Below are positions 53,545 through 63,246 of a stretch of 64,000 bases of DNA, one piece after another. A program made the position numbers and the translations under genes. The stretch is taken from assembly GCF_020886695.1 (NCBI RefSeq), contig NZ_AP024485.1:124001-188000 (forward strand), in the 5' to 3' direction. The stretch is from Pseudodesulfovibrio sediminis (lineage in GTDB: Bacteria; Desulfobacterota; Desulfovibrionia; Desulfovibrionales; Desulfovibrionaceae). A model generated the notes under the pieces. That model was given only the letters and a program-made list of their open reading frames with translations. It did not search any database and was not told the origin of the DNA. The stretch's first letter is position 1, and the number at the start of each line of letters is the position of its first letter.

Positions 53545-53988
53545 TTATCCTTTGGTAAGAAGTTCAAAACCGCTTCGCGTATCTTCCTTGCGAAGCATGT
53601 CGGTGTTCAGGATTTCCATGATGATGACTTCGCCTATGAGCCAGACATCCAGACCGGGACGTATGCAGCCGGTGTGTGTCTTGCCGTCACGGCCCAACGC
53701 TGCGTGCATATGTAGCACGGGTTCGCCTGATTCATTGGGGAAAAGCGTGCCCAGTCCAGCGACTTCATGCGCATTGGTGATAGGGAGGTGCATGGCCTTG
53801 ATTGTCGGTGCATCGCCATTCTCGGGACCGGTGATAAGGGTACCGTTGTCTATGCCGCCGATCAGGGTACAGAATGCGGCCCTGATATTGTGGTTCTTGG
53901 CAAACTGTTCGATGCACCCCGGGACGCGTTCATTGTCTTCCAGGCGCAAGGTGAAGACCCGGCCAATAGTTCCTTCGCTGTATTGCAT
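53545..53988 (-). CDS. PPC/DUF296-domain protein
   Basis: A 147-residue PPC (plant and prokaryote conserved) domain protein. It has VFTLRLEDNERVPGCIEQF at the start, the metal-site HMHAALGRDGKTHTGCIRPG, and WLIGEVIIMEI near the end. In plants the domain is linked to AT-hook proteins; bacterial stand-alone forms are uncharacterised, with a bound metal in some structures. It lies between addB (21 bp) and lhgO (3 bp). Confidence 0.88.
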   Translation of the reverse strand: MQYSEGTIGRVFTLRLEDNERVPGCIEQFAKNHNIRAAFCTLIGGIDNGTLITGPENGDAPTIKAMHLPITNAHEVAGLGTLFPNESGEPVLHMHAALGRDGKTHTGCIRPGLDVWLIGEVIIMEILNTDMLRKEDTRSGFELLTKG

Positions 53989-54009
53989 GATATTTCCTTT
54001 TGTTGCTGT

Positions 54010-56898
54010 TTATTTGCCACACGGTATTGAATAATCACACCAGGTGCAGCGCGTGCCCGGTTGCGGTGCGAAGTCTGCTGCCAGCAGCATATGTCTGACC
54101 AGTGTCTGCACCAACAGAGGCGTCATTTCTTCCACTGCTTCAGCGCGTTCTTCCGGTGTCCATTTGGGGCCGAACAGGAGTTGTTCGGAGCCGTTTTCAC
54201 CCAATTTGATCAAGCCGGCATAAGCAGGATATTGGCGTTCACTGAGTGAGTACAGGTACAGATATGCTGGCAGTTGGACGCTCCGGATTTCCGCTGCCAG
54301 ATCGGTCAGTAATGTCGGATCGATGACGTCCCGGCCATAGGATTCCAGCCGTTCGATCAATTCCATGTCCTGCCAGAATCCCTTCTTGGGCATGGGAGCG
54401 TTGCCTGTTTTGTAATCCAGGATGAAGATTTCCTGATCGCGTTGTTCAATACGGTCGATCTGTCCTGAAAAGGGGATGGCTGTACCGTCAATTTCCACCT
54501 GTGATTGCAGGCTTTTTTCCAATCCCATAAGCGTTGCCGTTTGTTGGGATGCCAAGAATTCGGTCAATCGGTAGCGACCGGTTTCCTTGAGGCCCATCCG
54601 GGTATCAAGGGGAAGGCGTGCAAAGAAATCACTGGCTGCAAAAATGTCATTGAACTTTTTCATCAACAGGGCCGCATCCAGTTTGCCAAGTTCGGTTTCA
54701 ATCCCGATATACGGGGTGAGAAACTCTTTGAGAACTTCATGGATGAGCGAGCCGAACTCGCTGCGGTCACCGTCCTCATCCACGGATTGGATGGGTCTGA
54801 CGCGTGTGAGGTAGGCATAGAAAAACTGCTTGGGACAGTTCATGTATCGGTCCAGTGAAGACGGAGACAGCCCCCTGCTGGTGAGTTTTTCGAGTAATGC
54901 CGAACGGATGGCATCGGTTACAGGAATGGCGTCCGGTCCTGATGGCAGCGGGCTGGCCGGGAAAGTTACCGAATGAATCAGGGCATCATCGGTATCGAGG
55001 ATCTTTCCTTTTTTCTGCTCTTGTTCCCAGAGCAGTTGTTCAACGAAGCGGCTGCGTACGGATTTGGAATCAAGCAGGCCGGGTTGAACACCGCTTTGAT
55101 AATAAATGACCGCTTCCTGTGCGCCCATGAGGAGTCGATAAAAGTTGTAGCCGGACACGTTGTCCCGTTCCCGTGCGTCGGGCAGACCGAGGAGCTTGCG
55201 TAATGGGTCGGGCAGCAAGGGATCATAGGGGTTGGTGCCGGGCAGACGCTCCTCTACCGCATCCAGAATGAACAGGCGCTTGAAGTGGAGTAGGCGTGTT
55301 TCCAGCACACCGAGTACCTGAAGTCCTGCCAATGGCTCCGGTTCGAATGAAACCCGCTCCTGTGAGAGCATGCGTCTGAGAAATGAGTAGAGCGTCGTCC
55401 TGCTGAATTCCTCATGACTGGCTTCGGCACTCTTGAGCTCAGGGATGACCGAACTGGTCAGCCTGAAGAGACATTCCGCATCAATAAGATAGGTGTGCCA
55501 GAGGCGTTCGCCCTGTGCGTGCAGAAGTGCCGCGAGGGTGTTCAGCGCATCGCCGACTTTGGCCAGGGTGTCGGCTTGTTCAAAGCTGGTCAGGCAGTGG
55601 CGCAATACTTCTTGTCGCAGGGGCTCGGCAACGAGTTTGTCCACTTCGTCAAGAATTTCATCTGTGTAAGGCGGCTCCCAAAGGAAGGGATCAACATACT
55701 TTTCTCCTTCCCTGATACGGGATTCCCAGATGTGGAGGACCTTACGCAGAGGTTTGTCATCCGGACCGAGAAGTCTGAGATAGGGATGCCTGATGAGGGC
55801 GATGAGGTCGCGCCAGTAGTAGCGGCCGTCATCCAGTCTGTTCTCTTGCAGGGTAAGCAGCGTCTCGATGAGTCGGGCTAATGAAGTCCGTTCCAGCGGA
55901 TATCCCATGGAGATATTCGGCTCTTTTTCCGGGAGCATGTGAAGGATCGGCAGGAGCGCGCCTTCATCCGGCAGTACCACGGCTGTTTCATCCAGTCCGT
56001 CGGCTTCCTGCATGTCCTCTACCAGCCCCGCCAATTGTGAATGGCGGTCATACCCTTCACAGAACCGGACGGCCGGCTTTGTTTCGGCAGACTCTGCCCA
56101 GTCGGGAATTTCTGCGTGCGTCCGCCATCGTTCCAGCCAGGCCGAGTGTTCTGCTGCAGCCCAGTGAGGGCGGTTTGTATTGGCCATGGCCGGGTCGCCG
56201 TGAATGATCGGATGGAGTAAACCAGCCTGCCACAGCGTCTTGAAAAGTGTATCTTCTGCTCCGCTCAATGCATAAAATCCGGCTGCGATAATGGGCTTTC
56301 CGTTGAGCGATGTCTCAACGGCATCAAGGTGCTCAAGGATGTATTTCGCGCTCAACCCGGCAGTCGTCCATCCTTTGGCTCGGACTCGGTCAATGAACGC
56401 TTCGTGGATGGCCTGAATCTGCTCCAGTAGCCCTGCGGCATAGGAAGACACCTCGCCCTGCATGTATGTAAGGTCTTGAGGCGTGATATCCTGACGCAAC
56501 AGATCGTCCATGAGTTTGGCGAGGCGAATGCCCCATGGCAGGAATGCCTCAAGATCCAGTTCAGGCAGGCGTGAAAGGAGACTGCCACTGCGGGTACGCA
56601 GGTCGTTGACTACCTCGAAAAGCAGGGTCACCAGATCGAGCTGGTTGGCCTGAATGAACGGCGTTTCTGACAGATTTCTGTGCAGACCGGAGACGAACTC
56701 GGCAATGGAGGTCATCTGCGGCATGAAGACCGGACGCGGCAGGGCGGCGTGTGCGGTCAGAAGCGCCTTGAGATGACGGCGCGGTCTGTTGTGCGGAAAC
56801 AGCACTGTGAGGTCTGAAAAGTCCTCGCGCCGGACAAGGTACTCCGTGAGCGCGGGCATGAAATCAGTGTGCCAGGGGATGAGCGTAATGGGTTGCAT
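54010..56898 (-). CDS. addB: AddB-like helicase-nuclease subunit (PD-(D/E)XK family)
   Basis: A 962-residue protein. The N-terminal part lacks a Walker A but resembles an inactivated helicase core, as in AddB. The C-terminal nuclease has the catalytic LDYKTG near residue 825 with the upstream DR.EFGSLIH region. The iron-sulfur staple is seen as one Cys in YMNCPKQFF (near 687) and three at the end (CTWCDYSIPCGK, 949-960). It works with AddA in double-strand-break resection at Chi-type sites. It begins on the base directly after the addA stop. Confidence 0.88.
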   Translation of the reverse strand: MQPITLIPWHTDFMPALTEYLVRREDFSDLTVLFPHNRPRRHLKALLTAHAALPRPVFMPQMTSIAEFVSGLHRNLSETPFIQANQLDLVTLLFEVVNDLRTRSGSLLSRLPELDLEAFLPWGIRLAKLMDDLLRQDITPQDLTYMQGEVSSYAAGLLEQIQAIHEAFIDRVRAKGWTTAGLSAKYILEHLDAVETSLNGKPIIAAGFYALSGAEDTLFKTLWQAGLLHPIIHGDPAMANTNRPHWAAAEHSAWLERWRTHAEIPDWAESAETKPAVRFCEGYDRHSQLAGLVEDMQEADGLDETAVVLPDEGALLPILHMLPEKEPNISMGYPLERTSLARLIETLLTLQENRLDDGRYYWRDLIALIRHPYLRLLGPDDKPLRKVLHIWESRIREGEKYVDPFLWEPPYTDEILDEVDKLVAEPLRQEVLRHCLTSFEQADTLAKVGDALNTLAALLHAQGERLWHTYLIDAECLFRLTSSVIPELKSAEASHEEFSRTTLYSFLRRMLSQERVSFEPEPLAGLQVLGVLETRLLHFKRLFILDAVEERLPGTNPYDPLLPDPLRKLLGLPDARERDNVSGYNFYRLLMGAQEAVIYYQSGVQPGLLDSKSVRSRFVEQLLWEQEQKKGKILDTDDALIHSVTFPASPLPSGPDAIPVTDAIRSALLEKLTSRGLSPSSLDRYMNCPKQFFYAYLTRVRPIQSVDEDGDRSEFGSLIHEVLKEFLTPYIGIETELGKLDAALLMKKFNDIFAASDFFARLPLDTRMGLKETGRYRLTEFLASQQTATLMGLEKSLQSQVEIDGTAIPFSGQIDRIEQRDQEIFILDYKTGNAPMPKKGFWQDMELIERLESYGRDVIDPTLLTDLAAEIRSVQLPAYLYLYSLSERQYPAYAGLIKLGENGSEQLLFGPKWTPEERAEAVEEMTPLLVQTLVRHMLLAADFAPQPGTRCTWCDYSIPCGK

Positions 56899-59800
56899 CT
56901 ATGCTTCCTCCCCGACCTGCTGGATTTCCTGTCGGTCAAGGTAGACCAGAAAACCCTGCGGTGTTCTGCCGTCGATCGCTTTGAGAATCTGCATGTATTC
57001 ACGGACCTGTTCTGCATTTTTTGGAGTGGGCTGGCCGGTTTTGAAATCCACGATGATGGTGTCCTCGCCCCGATAGAGCAGATCCAGCCGTTTGAACTGT
57101 CCCTCTGCATCCATGACTTCAGGCTCGCGCAGACCTGTTGAGAGCCATGTGCGGAGCTGTTGCTGCCCGAGCGCCCAGGTGGACATGGTGATCAGGTCGG
57201 TCTTCAACTCGTCCAGTTCGGTCGAACTCAGTGAGCCCAGCGCCGGAAAGTCTTCCATGGCCATGCGGATGGCGCGTTCTCTGTCGGCCTGGTCGTCGCC
57301 GGTGATGCGCATGTGCTCCATGACCCGGTGGGCCACTTCGCCGCGCATGCGTTCGTTAAAGAAATATTCATCCAGATTGTGGCGATAGACCCGGAGACGA
57401 GGCAGCCACTCCATGAGGCTGACTTCCTGCTCGTTTGCAGGCAGGTCACGCGCTTGCGGTGTCGGCTGTGGGGTGGACGGAATCGTTTCGGTTGGCGTGA
57501 TGCCCTGCTCGAAAATATCGTTTTCATCCAGTTCTAGAAACAGGTTCATGGCAGCCAGCGCGGGTGAGGATTCCGGTTTTTCCGTAAAGAATCCGTAGAG
57601 CTCCTCGCGTGCACGGGTCCAGGCCACATAGAGCAGGTTGAGTTGTTCGCGGACCGTGCGCCCCATGCTTTCATGGTAGGGAAGGCCCAGTTCTTTTTTC
57701 ATGGGGGCGAGCAGAGTGTGTTCCTTGTAGTTCAGTACAGTGAAATCCTGATCTTTTTTTGCATCCCAATGATGGAAAGGGATGATGACTACCGGGAACT
57801 CCAGCCCCTTGGATTTGTGTATGGTCATGATGCGCACGGCATCAATGTTTTCGGGCAACGGAACCTTTTCCTGGTCTGATTTCTCATCCCAGAATTCCAG
57901 GAAAGCTGCGAGAGAGCCATACCCGTTTTCTTCGGCCAGATGGATGACTTCGAGAAAGCGACGGACATAGAGCTCGGAATCAGGGTGACGTTCCAGTACA
58001 CGAAAGACGCGGATGGCTTCCTGTGTCAGGTCATAGGGAGTCATCAGCCCGGATTGGTTGTAAAAAGGTTCGATATAACGCTGCCAGTGCTCCGGGTAAT
58101 CCTCTCGGAACTGGACGCCCAGCGGTTTCTTTGTGGGAATCGTGAGCCAATCCATAAGAGCGGATCTGTCCAGGCCTGATTCGGCCAGAAAGAGTTCGTT
58201 GCCGCTGATGAATGTCAGAAAAGCGACATCATCGCGCGGGTAGTCGAGGAAACCGAGGAGCCCAGCCAGTTGGCGGACAATGGGATGTCTGTCCAGTTGC
58301 AGGGAGTTCTCGGTGATCACCGGGATGTTCTTTTGCACAAGCAGGTCACAAACAAGGGTGGCGTGTTTGTGGGAACGGACCAGAATACCAATGTCACGGT
58401 AGCAGCGGCGGGCGCTCAGGTCGTCCATCAGCTCGTCCAGTCGTTCAAGGGCATGTTCTTCTATGTCGCTGTTTCTGCCGCCAGCCAGACGCTCCATGCG
58501 CACGTAGCCGCCGGTATTGCCGTTTTTTTCAGGGAGTGACTGGGAGCAATCGAGAAAGCTGCGGGTCAATTCAACGGCAAAGCGGGTCTTGAAATCTGCC
58601 GGAGCGGTTGAGAACAGGTTCTCAGCCAGTTCCGTGGTGAGGTCCGCATCTTCAAGATTGCTGAAAAAGGCATTGTTGAATTCAACGACATTCCTGTGAC
58701 TGCGCCAGTTGTCGGGCAGGGTGTCGCCCTTGGCCTCTTCTACCAGCCCTGCGATGTCCGGCTGGGTCATGATTTCGTCGAACAGGGATGAGTCTCCGCC
58801 GCGCCAACTGTAGATGGCCTGCTTGACGTCGCCGACGAAATAGAGGCTGCCGCCTTTGGCGAGGCATTCCTGCGCGAGCGGGGTGATGGCATTCCATTGT
58901 TCCCTGCTGGTATCCTGAAATTCATCGATGAGCAGGTGATGCAGTCGGCACCCAAGGCGGCAGTATGCCTCGGACACGGTGTCTCCCTGGCTCAGCAGGG
59001 TGTTCACGTGTCCTGCAAGGCCGGAGCCGAGCACCATGCCGCGTTGTCGTTGCAATGTATCCAATCCATTGGCCAGTCGAAGGGCTATTTCGATGGCTGG
59101 GGCCAGGAAAAGCGCTCCCGCCAGTGTGGCGTGGGCTGCTGCGTAAGCGAAGCAGGCTTCCTTGAAGTGGGCATAGATCGCTTCTGCGTGGTCATCAACG
59201 TTGTCTTTTCCCGCCTTGTTCACGCAATCGCGAAAAGCATCCTTGTACAGATAGGCCGATTTGATTTCCGGGGTGTCGAAAAGCTCAAGGCCCTCGTATT
59301 TTGCCAGCAGTTTCTTGACGTTGGCCTGTACCGGCAGGCCGGATTCGTTCACGAGCACGACCATGGCGTTCACCGACCGTTTGAAGTCGGCGTATTCGGT
59401 GATCAGCAGTTCTCTGATGGTGTCCTGATCGGTCAATAGCGTGTTTGGTGCGGAAGAAAGATAGCCGACCAGCTCCTTGAGCCGCTTGCGGATGGTGTCC
59501 TGTACCCAGAATCCCTTGCGTCCTTCGAGGCGGACTAGGGTGTCCAGGGCATCGGCCAGCAGTTCGTATTCGTCTTCATTGGTTTCGCATATGGAGACGA
59601 AGTGGTCGAAAATGGCTTCGAACAATTCCTGTTCGTCAAAGACGATTTCAAAGTCAGGCTGAATGCCGAATTCCAGGGCAAAGAGGCGGAGCAGCAGGGC
59701 CAGCAGTGAGTCGATGGTGCGAATGTTCAGCCGGTGGTAGCGGCGCAGGATCGCTCCGAGGGTCTTGTGGGCTGTTTCCGGTGAGCAGATATCCTGTTGG

Positions 59801-60045
59801 TCCCCAATGCCAAGGGCCGCGCCTTTCAAGCCCGTGACGACCCGTTCTTTCATTTCGGTGGCAGCCTTGTTGGTGAAAGTGACCGCCAGGATTTCAGGCC
59901 AGGTGAATTGCTTGCCGGGAGTGTTGGTGCACACAAAGGGGGGCATTGAATCATCGCAACCGTCAAGCAGTGTCAGAAAACGACGGGTGAGCTGGTAGGT
60001 CTTCCCCGAACCTGCGGAAGCCTTGACCTGCTTGAGAAGTGACAT
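56899..60045 (-). CDS. addA: AddA-like UvrD-family helicase-exonuclease
   Basis: A 1048-residue SF1 helicase. Walker A is at residues 9-16 (ASAGSGKT), motif Ia includes LAVTFTNKAATEMKERV, Walker B is LLIDEFQDTS near 373, later FVGDVKQAIYSWRGGD, and motif VI VAWTRAREELYGF. The C-terminal nuclease keeps IIVDFKTGQP (near 998). It unwinds and cuts DNA ends for RecA loading. addA and addB abut with no gap. Upstream an EamA gene ends three bases before its start. Confidence 0.92.
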   Translation of the reverse strand: MSLLKQVKASAGSGKTYQLTRRFLTLLDGCDDSMPPFVCTNTPGKQFTWPEILAVTFTNKAATEMKERVVTGLKGAALGIGDQQDICSPETAHKTLGAILRRYHRLNIRTIDSLLALLLRLFALEFGIQPDFEIVFDEQELFEAIFDHFVSICETNEDEYELLADALDTLVRLEGRKGFWVQDTIRKRLKELVGYLSSAPNTLLTDQDTIRELLITEYADFKRSVNAMVVLVNESGLPVQANVKKLLAKYEGLELFDTPEIKSAYLYKDAFRDCVNKAGKDNVDDHAEAIYAHFKEACFAYAAAHATLAGALFLAPAIEIALRLANGLDTLQRQRGMVLGSGLAGHVNTLLSQGDTVSEAYCRLGCRLHHLLIDEFQDTSREQWNAITPLAQECLAKGGSLYFVGDVKQAIYSWRGGDSSLFDEIMTQPDIAGLVEEAKGDTLPDNWRSHRNVVEFNNAFFSNLEDADLTTELAENLFSTAPADFKTRFAVELTRSFLDCSQSLPEKNGNTGGYVRMERLAGGRNSDIEEHALERLDELMDDLSARRCYRDIGILVRSHKHATLVCDLLVQKNIPVITENSLQLDRHPIVRQLAGLLGFLDYPRDDVAFLTFISGNELFLAESGLDRSALMDWLTIPTKKPLGVQFREDYPEHWQRYIEPFYNQSGLMTPYDLTQEAIRVFRVLERHPDSELYVRRFLEVIHLAEENGYGSLAAFLEFWDEKSDQEKVPLPENIDAVRIMTIHKSKGLEFPVVIIPFHHWDAKKDQDFTVLNYKEHTLLAPMKKELGLPYHESMGRTVREQLNLLYVAWTRAREELYGFFTEKPESSPALAAMNLFLELDENDIFEQGITPTETIPSTPQPTPQARDLPANEQEVSLMEWLPRLRVYRHNLDEYFFNERMRGEVAHRVMEHMRITGDDQADRERAIRMAMEDFPALGSLSSTELDELKTDLITMSTWALGQQQLRTWLSTGLREPEVMDAEGQFKRLDLLYRGEDTIIVDFKTGQPTPKNAEQVREYMQILKAIDGRTPQGFLVYLDRQEIQQVGEEA

Positions 60046-60048
60046 GTG

Positions 60049-60933
60049 TTAACCCTCCGCGTTTTCGATACGCTTTTTTCTGGTTCCTGTGAGGACGACC
60101 AGCAGTACCGCCCCAAGAATGAGTGTACTTCCCGCATAGCCGATCACGGAGAATTTTTCACCAAATACCACATAGGCGGATATGGCCGCCACTACGGGTT
60201 CGAAGGTGGCGATTACCGAGGCGTGTGTTGCGTCCATTCGTTTAAGGCCGGCGTAATAGACTGAAAAAGCGCCGTAGGAAGTCACCAGCGCCATGCCGAT
60301 GAGGAGCATCCACGTCTGGAGAGACTTTGGTGCGAAGTCGACGAACGGTAGAAGCAGCAGTGCGCCAAAGGGGAGCGCGTAGACGAAAATGGTTGGTGTG
60401 GCGTATCTGTAGAGGAACTTCTTCCCGAAGATGTAATATAGAGCGTAGGTGAAACCGGAGATGAGACCGGCGGCAAGTCCGAACAGGTTGAGTTCAATAG
60501 TGTCGCCGCTGAGCAGCTTCGGCCCCAGACTGATGCACGCGACGCCAAGAATGGTCATGACGACACAGAGTGTCTTGACAATGGTCATCTGCTCTTTGAG
60601 TACGATCCAGGACAGGAAAGCGACCCAGGCAGGAGCTGTGTACAGGAGAACCGCGGACATGGCCATGCCTATGTCCCGGATGGCCAGTTGATATACACCA
60701 TAGAAGAGCGTGACGCAGATGAAGCCGAATGCGAGCAGGGCGGGCAGGTCTGCGCGGTGAACCCTGACTTGTTTGGTTGCAGAGGCGTGTGTGAAAAAAA
60801 AGATCCAAGCAAAGCTCGCGCGCCAGAACGCGATTTCTAATGCGCCGACGCCATCTGCCAATATAAAATTGGTAAAAATACCAATGACTCCCCACATGAG
60901 CGCCGCCGCAAGTACATAGATGAATCCCGCCAT
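60049..60933 (-). CDS. EamA/DMT-family transporter
   Basis: A protein of about 294 residues with ten predicted membrane helices in two EamA halves. The first is MAGFIYVLAAALMWGVIGIF; the second half starts near NLFGLAAGLISGFTYALYYI. Charged residues are few in the core. Such carriers export amino acids or metabolites. ATG at 60933 is preferred because it lies right after the stop of the upstream gene (TAAAATG) and starts the first helix; the longer frame to 60981 overlaps that gene by 47 bp. Substrate unknown. Confidence 0.85.
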   Translation of the reverse strand: MAGFIYVLAAALMWGVIGIFTNFILADGVGALEIAFWRASFAWIFFFTHASATKQVRVHRADLPALLAFGFICVTLFYGVYQLAIRDIGMAMSAVLLYTAPAWVAFLSWIVLKEQMTIVKTLCVVMTILGVACISLGPKLLSGDTIELNLFGLAAGLISGFTYALYYIFGKKFLYRYATPTIFVYALPFGALLLLPFVDFAPKSLQTWMLLIGMALVTSYGAFSVYYAGLKRMDATHASVIATFEPVVAAISAYVVFGEKFSVIGYAGSTLILGAVLLVVLTGTRKKRIENAEG

Positions 60934-60934
60934 T

Positions 60935-61921
60935 TTACAACTCGACTTTGGTGCCGACTCCGGCAACTGATGCATGTTCATATACGAGGGCGGCGGTCAT
61001 GACATCGTGTGAACCAATGCCCATGAGGACCGCACCACGTTTGCCTTCACGCACTCCCTGCTTCCTGCCCGCGCATATTTCGCCCATGTCGGCGTCTATG
61101 TCGTCTGGCAGGGGATAGCCGTTCTGGAAAAAGACGCCTTGTTTCTGCGTCCAGGCATATTGGTTGCGGTTGTCGCAGGTGAAGTGGGCGTCTGCGAAGA
61201 CGTCTTCGCCAATGGCGGAGTCATAGTCCACCGCAATGGCGAGATGCGATTCTTTGAGCCATGATTGCAGTATGCCCCGCTCAGGATGTTCGACCATGGG
61301 CGTGCAGGTGATCAGCACATCTGTGTCGGAGACCGCCTCTTGGAGGTCGGCATGCTTGCTGATGGTTGCGTCTGGCAATTGGGGTTGCATGTCCGAAATG
61401 AATCTGTCCATGGATGCCTCTCGAATACCATAACATTTGACCGTGTTGAGTTTGGGAAAGACCGCTTGCATGGCCAGCAGGTTGACCCGCGCCTGGACGC
61501 CTGTGCCGACAATGGACATGGATTCGGTGTCAGGGGTGCCGAAGTGGCGGGCATAGACGCCTGAGGCTGCGCCGGTGCGCCAGGCAGTGATCCAGCCTGC
61601 GTCCATGACAGCTTGGGGCAGCCCGGTTTCCGGATCGGTGAGAAGCATGATGCCGGTGATGTACGGATGCCCTTTGGCAGGGTTGGTCGGATAGCCGGAG
61701 ATGCATTTGACGCCGGCCTTGTCGATGCCTCCGCCAATGTAGCACGGCATGGCGTGGGTGAAACTGTTTTCCCTGGGGTGGATGCCTATCTTTGCAGGCA
61801 TCTCGCCCTCACCACGGCCCATGGCAGCGAATCCGGTTTCAACCGCGTCCATGATTTCGGCCATTGAGATGCCGAGTTGGTCGATCTCATTGGCCGAGAT
61901 CCAGAGTACTTCAGTTGTCAT
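60935..61921 (-). CDS. Ornithine cyclodeaminase/mu-crystallin family protein
   Basis: A 328-residue NAD(P)-dependent enzyme of the OCD family: GEGEMPAKIGIHPRENSFTH near the substrate site, TAWRTGAASGVYARHF, the Rossmann SIVGTGVQARVNLLAM, and DVLITCTP. Members act as ornithine cyclodeaminase, alanine dehydrogenase or ketimine reductase. It is the first gene of a tight operon with an EamA transporter, addA, addB, a PPC protein and lhgO. The pairing with EamA may mean the exporter moves an amino acid or its product. Confidence 0.87.
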   Translation of the reverse strand: MTTEVLWISANEIDQLGISMAEIMDAVETGFAAMGRGEGEMPAKIGIHPRENSFTHAMPCYIGGGIDKAGVKCISGYPTNPAKGHPYITGIMLLTDPETGLPQAVMDAGWITAWRTGAASGVYARHFGTPDTESMSIVGTGVQARVNLLAMQAVFPKLNTVKCYGIREASMDRFISDMQPQLPDATISKHADLQEAVSDTDVLITCTPMVEHPERGILQSWLKESHLAIAVDYDSAIGEDVFADAHFTCDNRNQYAWTQKQGVFFQNGYPLPDDIDADMGEICAGRKQGVREGKRGAVLMGIGSHDVMTAALVYEHASVAGVGTKVEL

Positions 61922-62042
61922 GACCGGGTCCTTCTATATGGGAAATATTCAGTTTGAGACCCGTTTTAGGACTATTTTAACTGTCAGTCAACGGGGATGG
62001 AAGTTCTTGCGGTTACCTTGTGTATGGGGGTAGAGTCTGCGC

Positions 62043-62876
62043 ATGCCAGATCTGGATAAACATATCATCGAAAGCGGGCTGGAAGGCGTACGCCTGGACA
62101 AGGTGCTGAACGATTTCATGCCCGACACCGGCCTGCGGTATCGACGCAGATTGTGCGACGACGGGCGTGTATTGGTGGACGGCAAGGTCCGTAAGCCAGG
62201 ATACAAGGTTCGAGCCGCTCAAGAGGTGACGATATCACAAGGAGCTACATATATGTCAGCAAGTGAACTCGGAGTGGAGATTGTTGCCCAAGGTCCGCTT
62301 TTCGCGGCAGTGTCCAAACCAAGAGGCGTCCATTCCGCTATTATTGCGGGAAGGGATGAGCCTAGTGTTGAGAGTGTTTTGGGAGAACTCTTCCCTGACG
62401 ATTTACCGATTCTGTTGAATCGTTTGGACTATATGACTTCCGGCTTGTTGCTCGTGGCCGTGGATGGTACCGGCGTCGGAATGTATCAGAAGCTTGAAGA
62501 TGCCGGTGAAATCAAGAAGTTCTACCTGGCCAAGGTCCTTGGGCGTCTGGACGGTATGGTTACGGTGAAAAATGCGCTGGATACGGACAACCGCAAGACG
62601 ACCAGAGTCTTGGACGAAAAGGATGCTGATTCTCGACGCTGGACCGATGTGGATGACCTGTCTCATGATCATGGAACCAACACCAGTCAGGTTCGGTGTC
62701 TGATCATGAAAGGTGCTCGTCACCAGATTCGGGCGCATCTGGCGTCAATAGGACATCCGATTGTCGGTGATGCGTTGTATGGCGAGGCGACCGAAGAACA
62801 GATTCTCTATCTGCACCACCAACGCATTGAGTTCCCCGGTTTCGAGGCAGAGTGTCTGGCCGGATGGGAAGAGTAG
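62043..62876 (+). CDS. RluA-family pseudouridine synthase with S4 domain
   Basis: A 277-residue protein. The S4 RNA-binding domain (about 10-68) has RLDKVLNDFMPDTGLRYRRRL. The catalytic domain (about 80-275) has NRLDYMTSGLLLVAVD with the catalytic Asp, KGARHQIRAHLASIGHPIVGDALYG, and FYLAKVLGR. The usual H before RLD is N here. It converts a uridine in rRNA or tRNA to pseudouridine. It is divergent from the OCD gene and lies 6 bp before a small membrane-protein gene. Confidence 0.9.
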   Translation: MPDLDKHIIESGLEGVRLDKVLNDFMPDTGLRYRRRLCDDGRVLVDGKVRKPGYKVRAAQEVTISQGATYMSASELGVEIVAQGPLFAAVSKPRGVHSAIIAGRDEPSVESVLGELFPDDLPILLNRLDYMTSGLLLVAVDGTGVGMYQKLEDAGEIKKFYLAKVLGRLDGMVTVKNALDTDNRKTTRVLDEKDADSRRWTDVDDLSHDHGTNTSQVRCLIMKGARHQIRAHLASIGHPIVGDALYGEATEEQILYLHHQRIEFPGFEAECLAGWEE

Positions 62877-62882
62877 CAGCGT

Positions 62883-63128
62883 ATGTGGGCTGAACTGGGA
62901 CTGGGAACCTGGATTGCTGTCACAGGGAAATTCCCGACTTTGTCCGGGCCGGTAACGACCAATGCGGCTCGGGCCATCGGAGTCGGGCTTATCGGTATTG
63001 GCGTCGTGGGGGCCCTTTTTTTTCCTCAATACAAGCTTGCCTGCACTGGAGTGGGGTTGGGCTATCTCGCCCTTGTCTTCTTTGTGGTTAGGGGGCGAAG
63101 ACAAGAGCCGCCTGATGCTGCTGAGTGA
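62883..63128 (+). CDS. Small membrane protein, 81 aa
   Basis: Two predicted membrane helices (about residues 31-46 and 52-68) follow a short N-terminus (MWAELGLGTW); the tail is charged (RGRRQEPPDAAE). It starts six bases after the pseudouridine synthase stop. No family recognised. A weak ribosome site (GCAGCGT) precedes the ATG. Confidence 0.6.
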   Translation: MWAELGLGTWIAVTGKFPTLSGPVTTNAARAIGVGLIGIGVVGALFFPQYKLACTGVGLGYLALVFFVVRGRRQEPPDAAE

Positions 63129-63191
63129 CCAGAAGCGCATCACTGGCGGTATTTGTGCTGACCAATACCGGCCACGATAAGTATGGATGCA

Positions 63192-63226
63192 AAAAGGCCC
63201 GGCTTCTTGTCAGAAGCCGGGCCTTA
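63192..63226. terminator. Rho-independent terminator
   Basis: A perfect 14-bp stem (63194-63207 with 63212-63225) has a 4-nt loop. Read on the minus strand it is followed by five T. It ends the S1-domain gene and may also act for the plus-strand genes. Confidence 0.9.
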
Positions 63227-63246
63227 TCTGTTTAAAAGAGCGTCAG

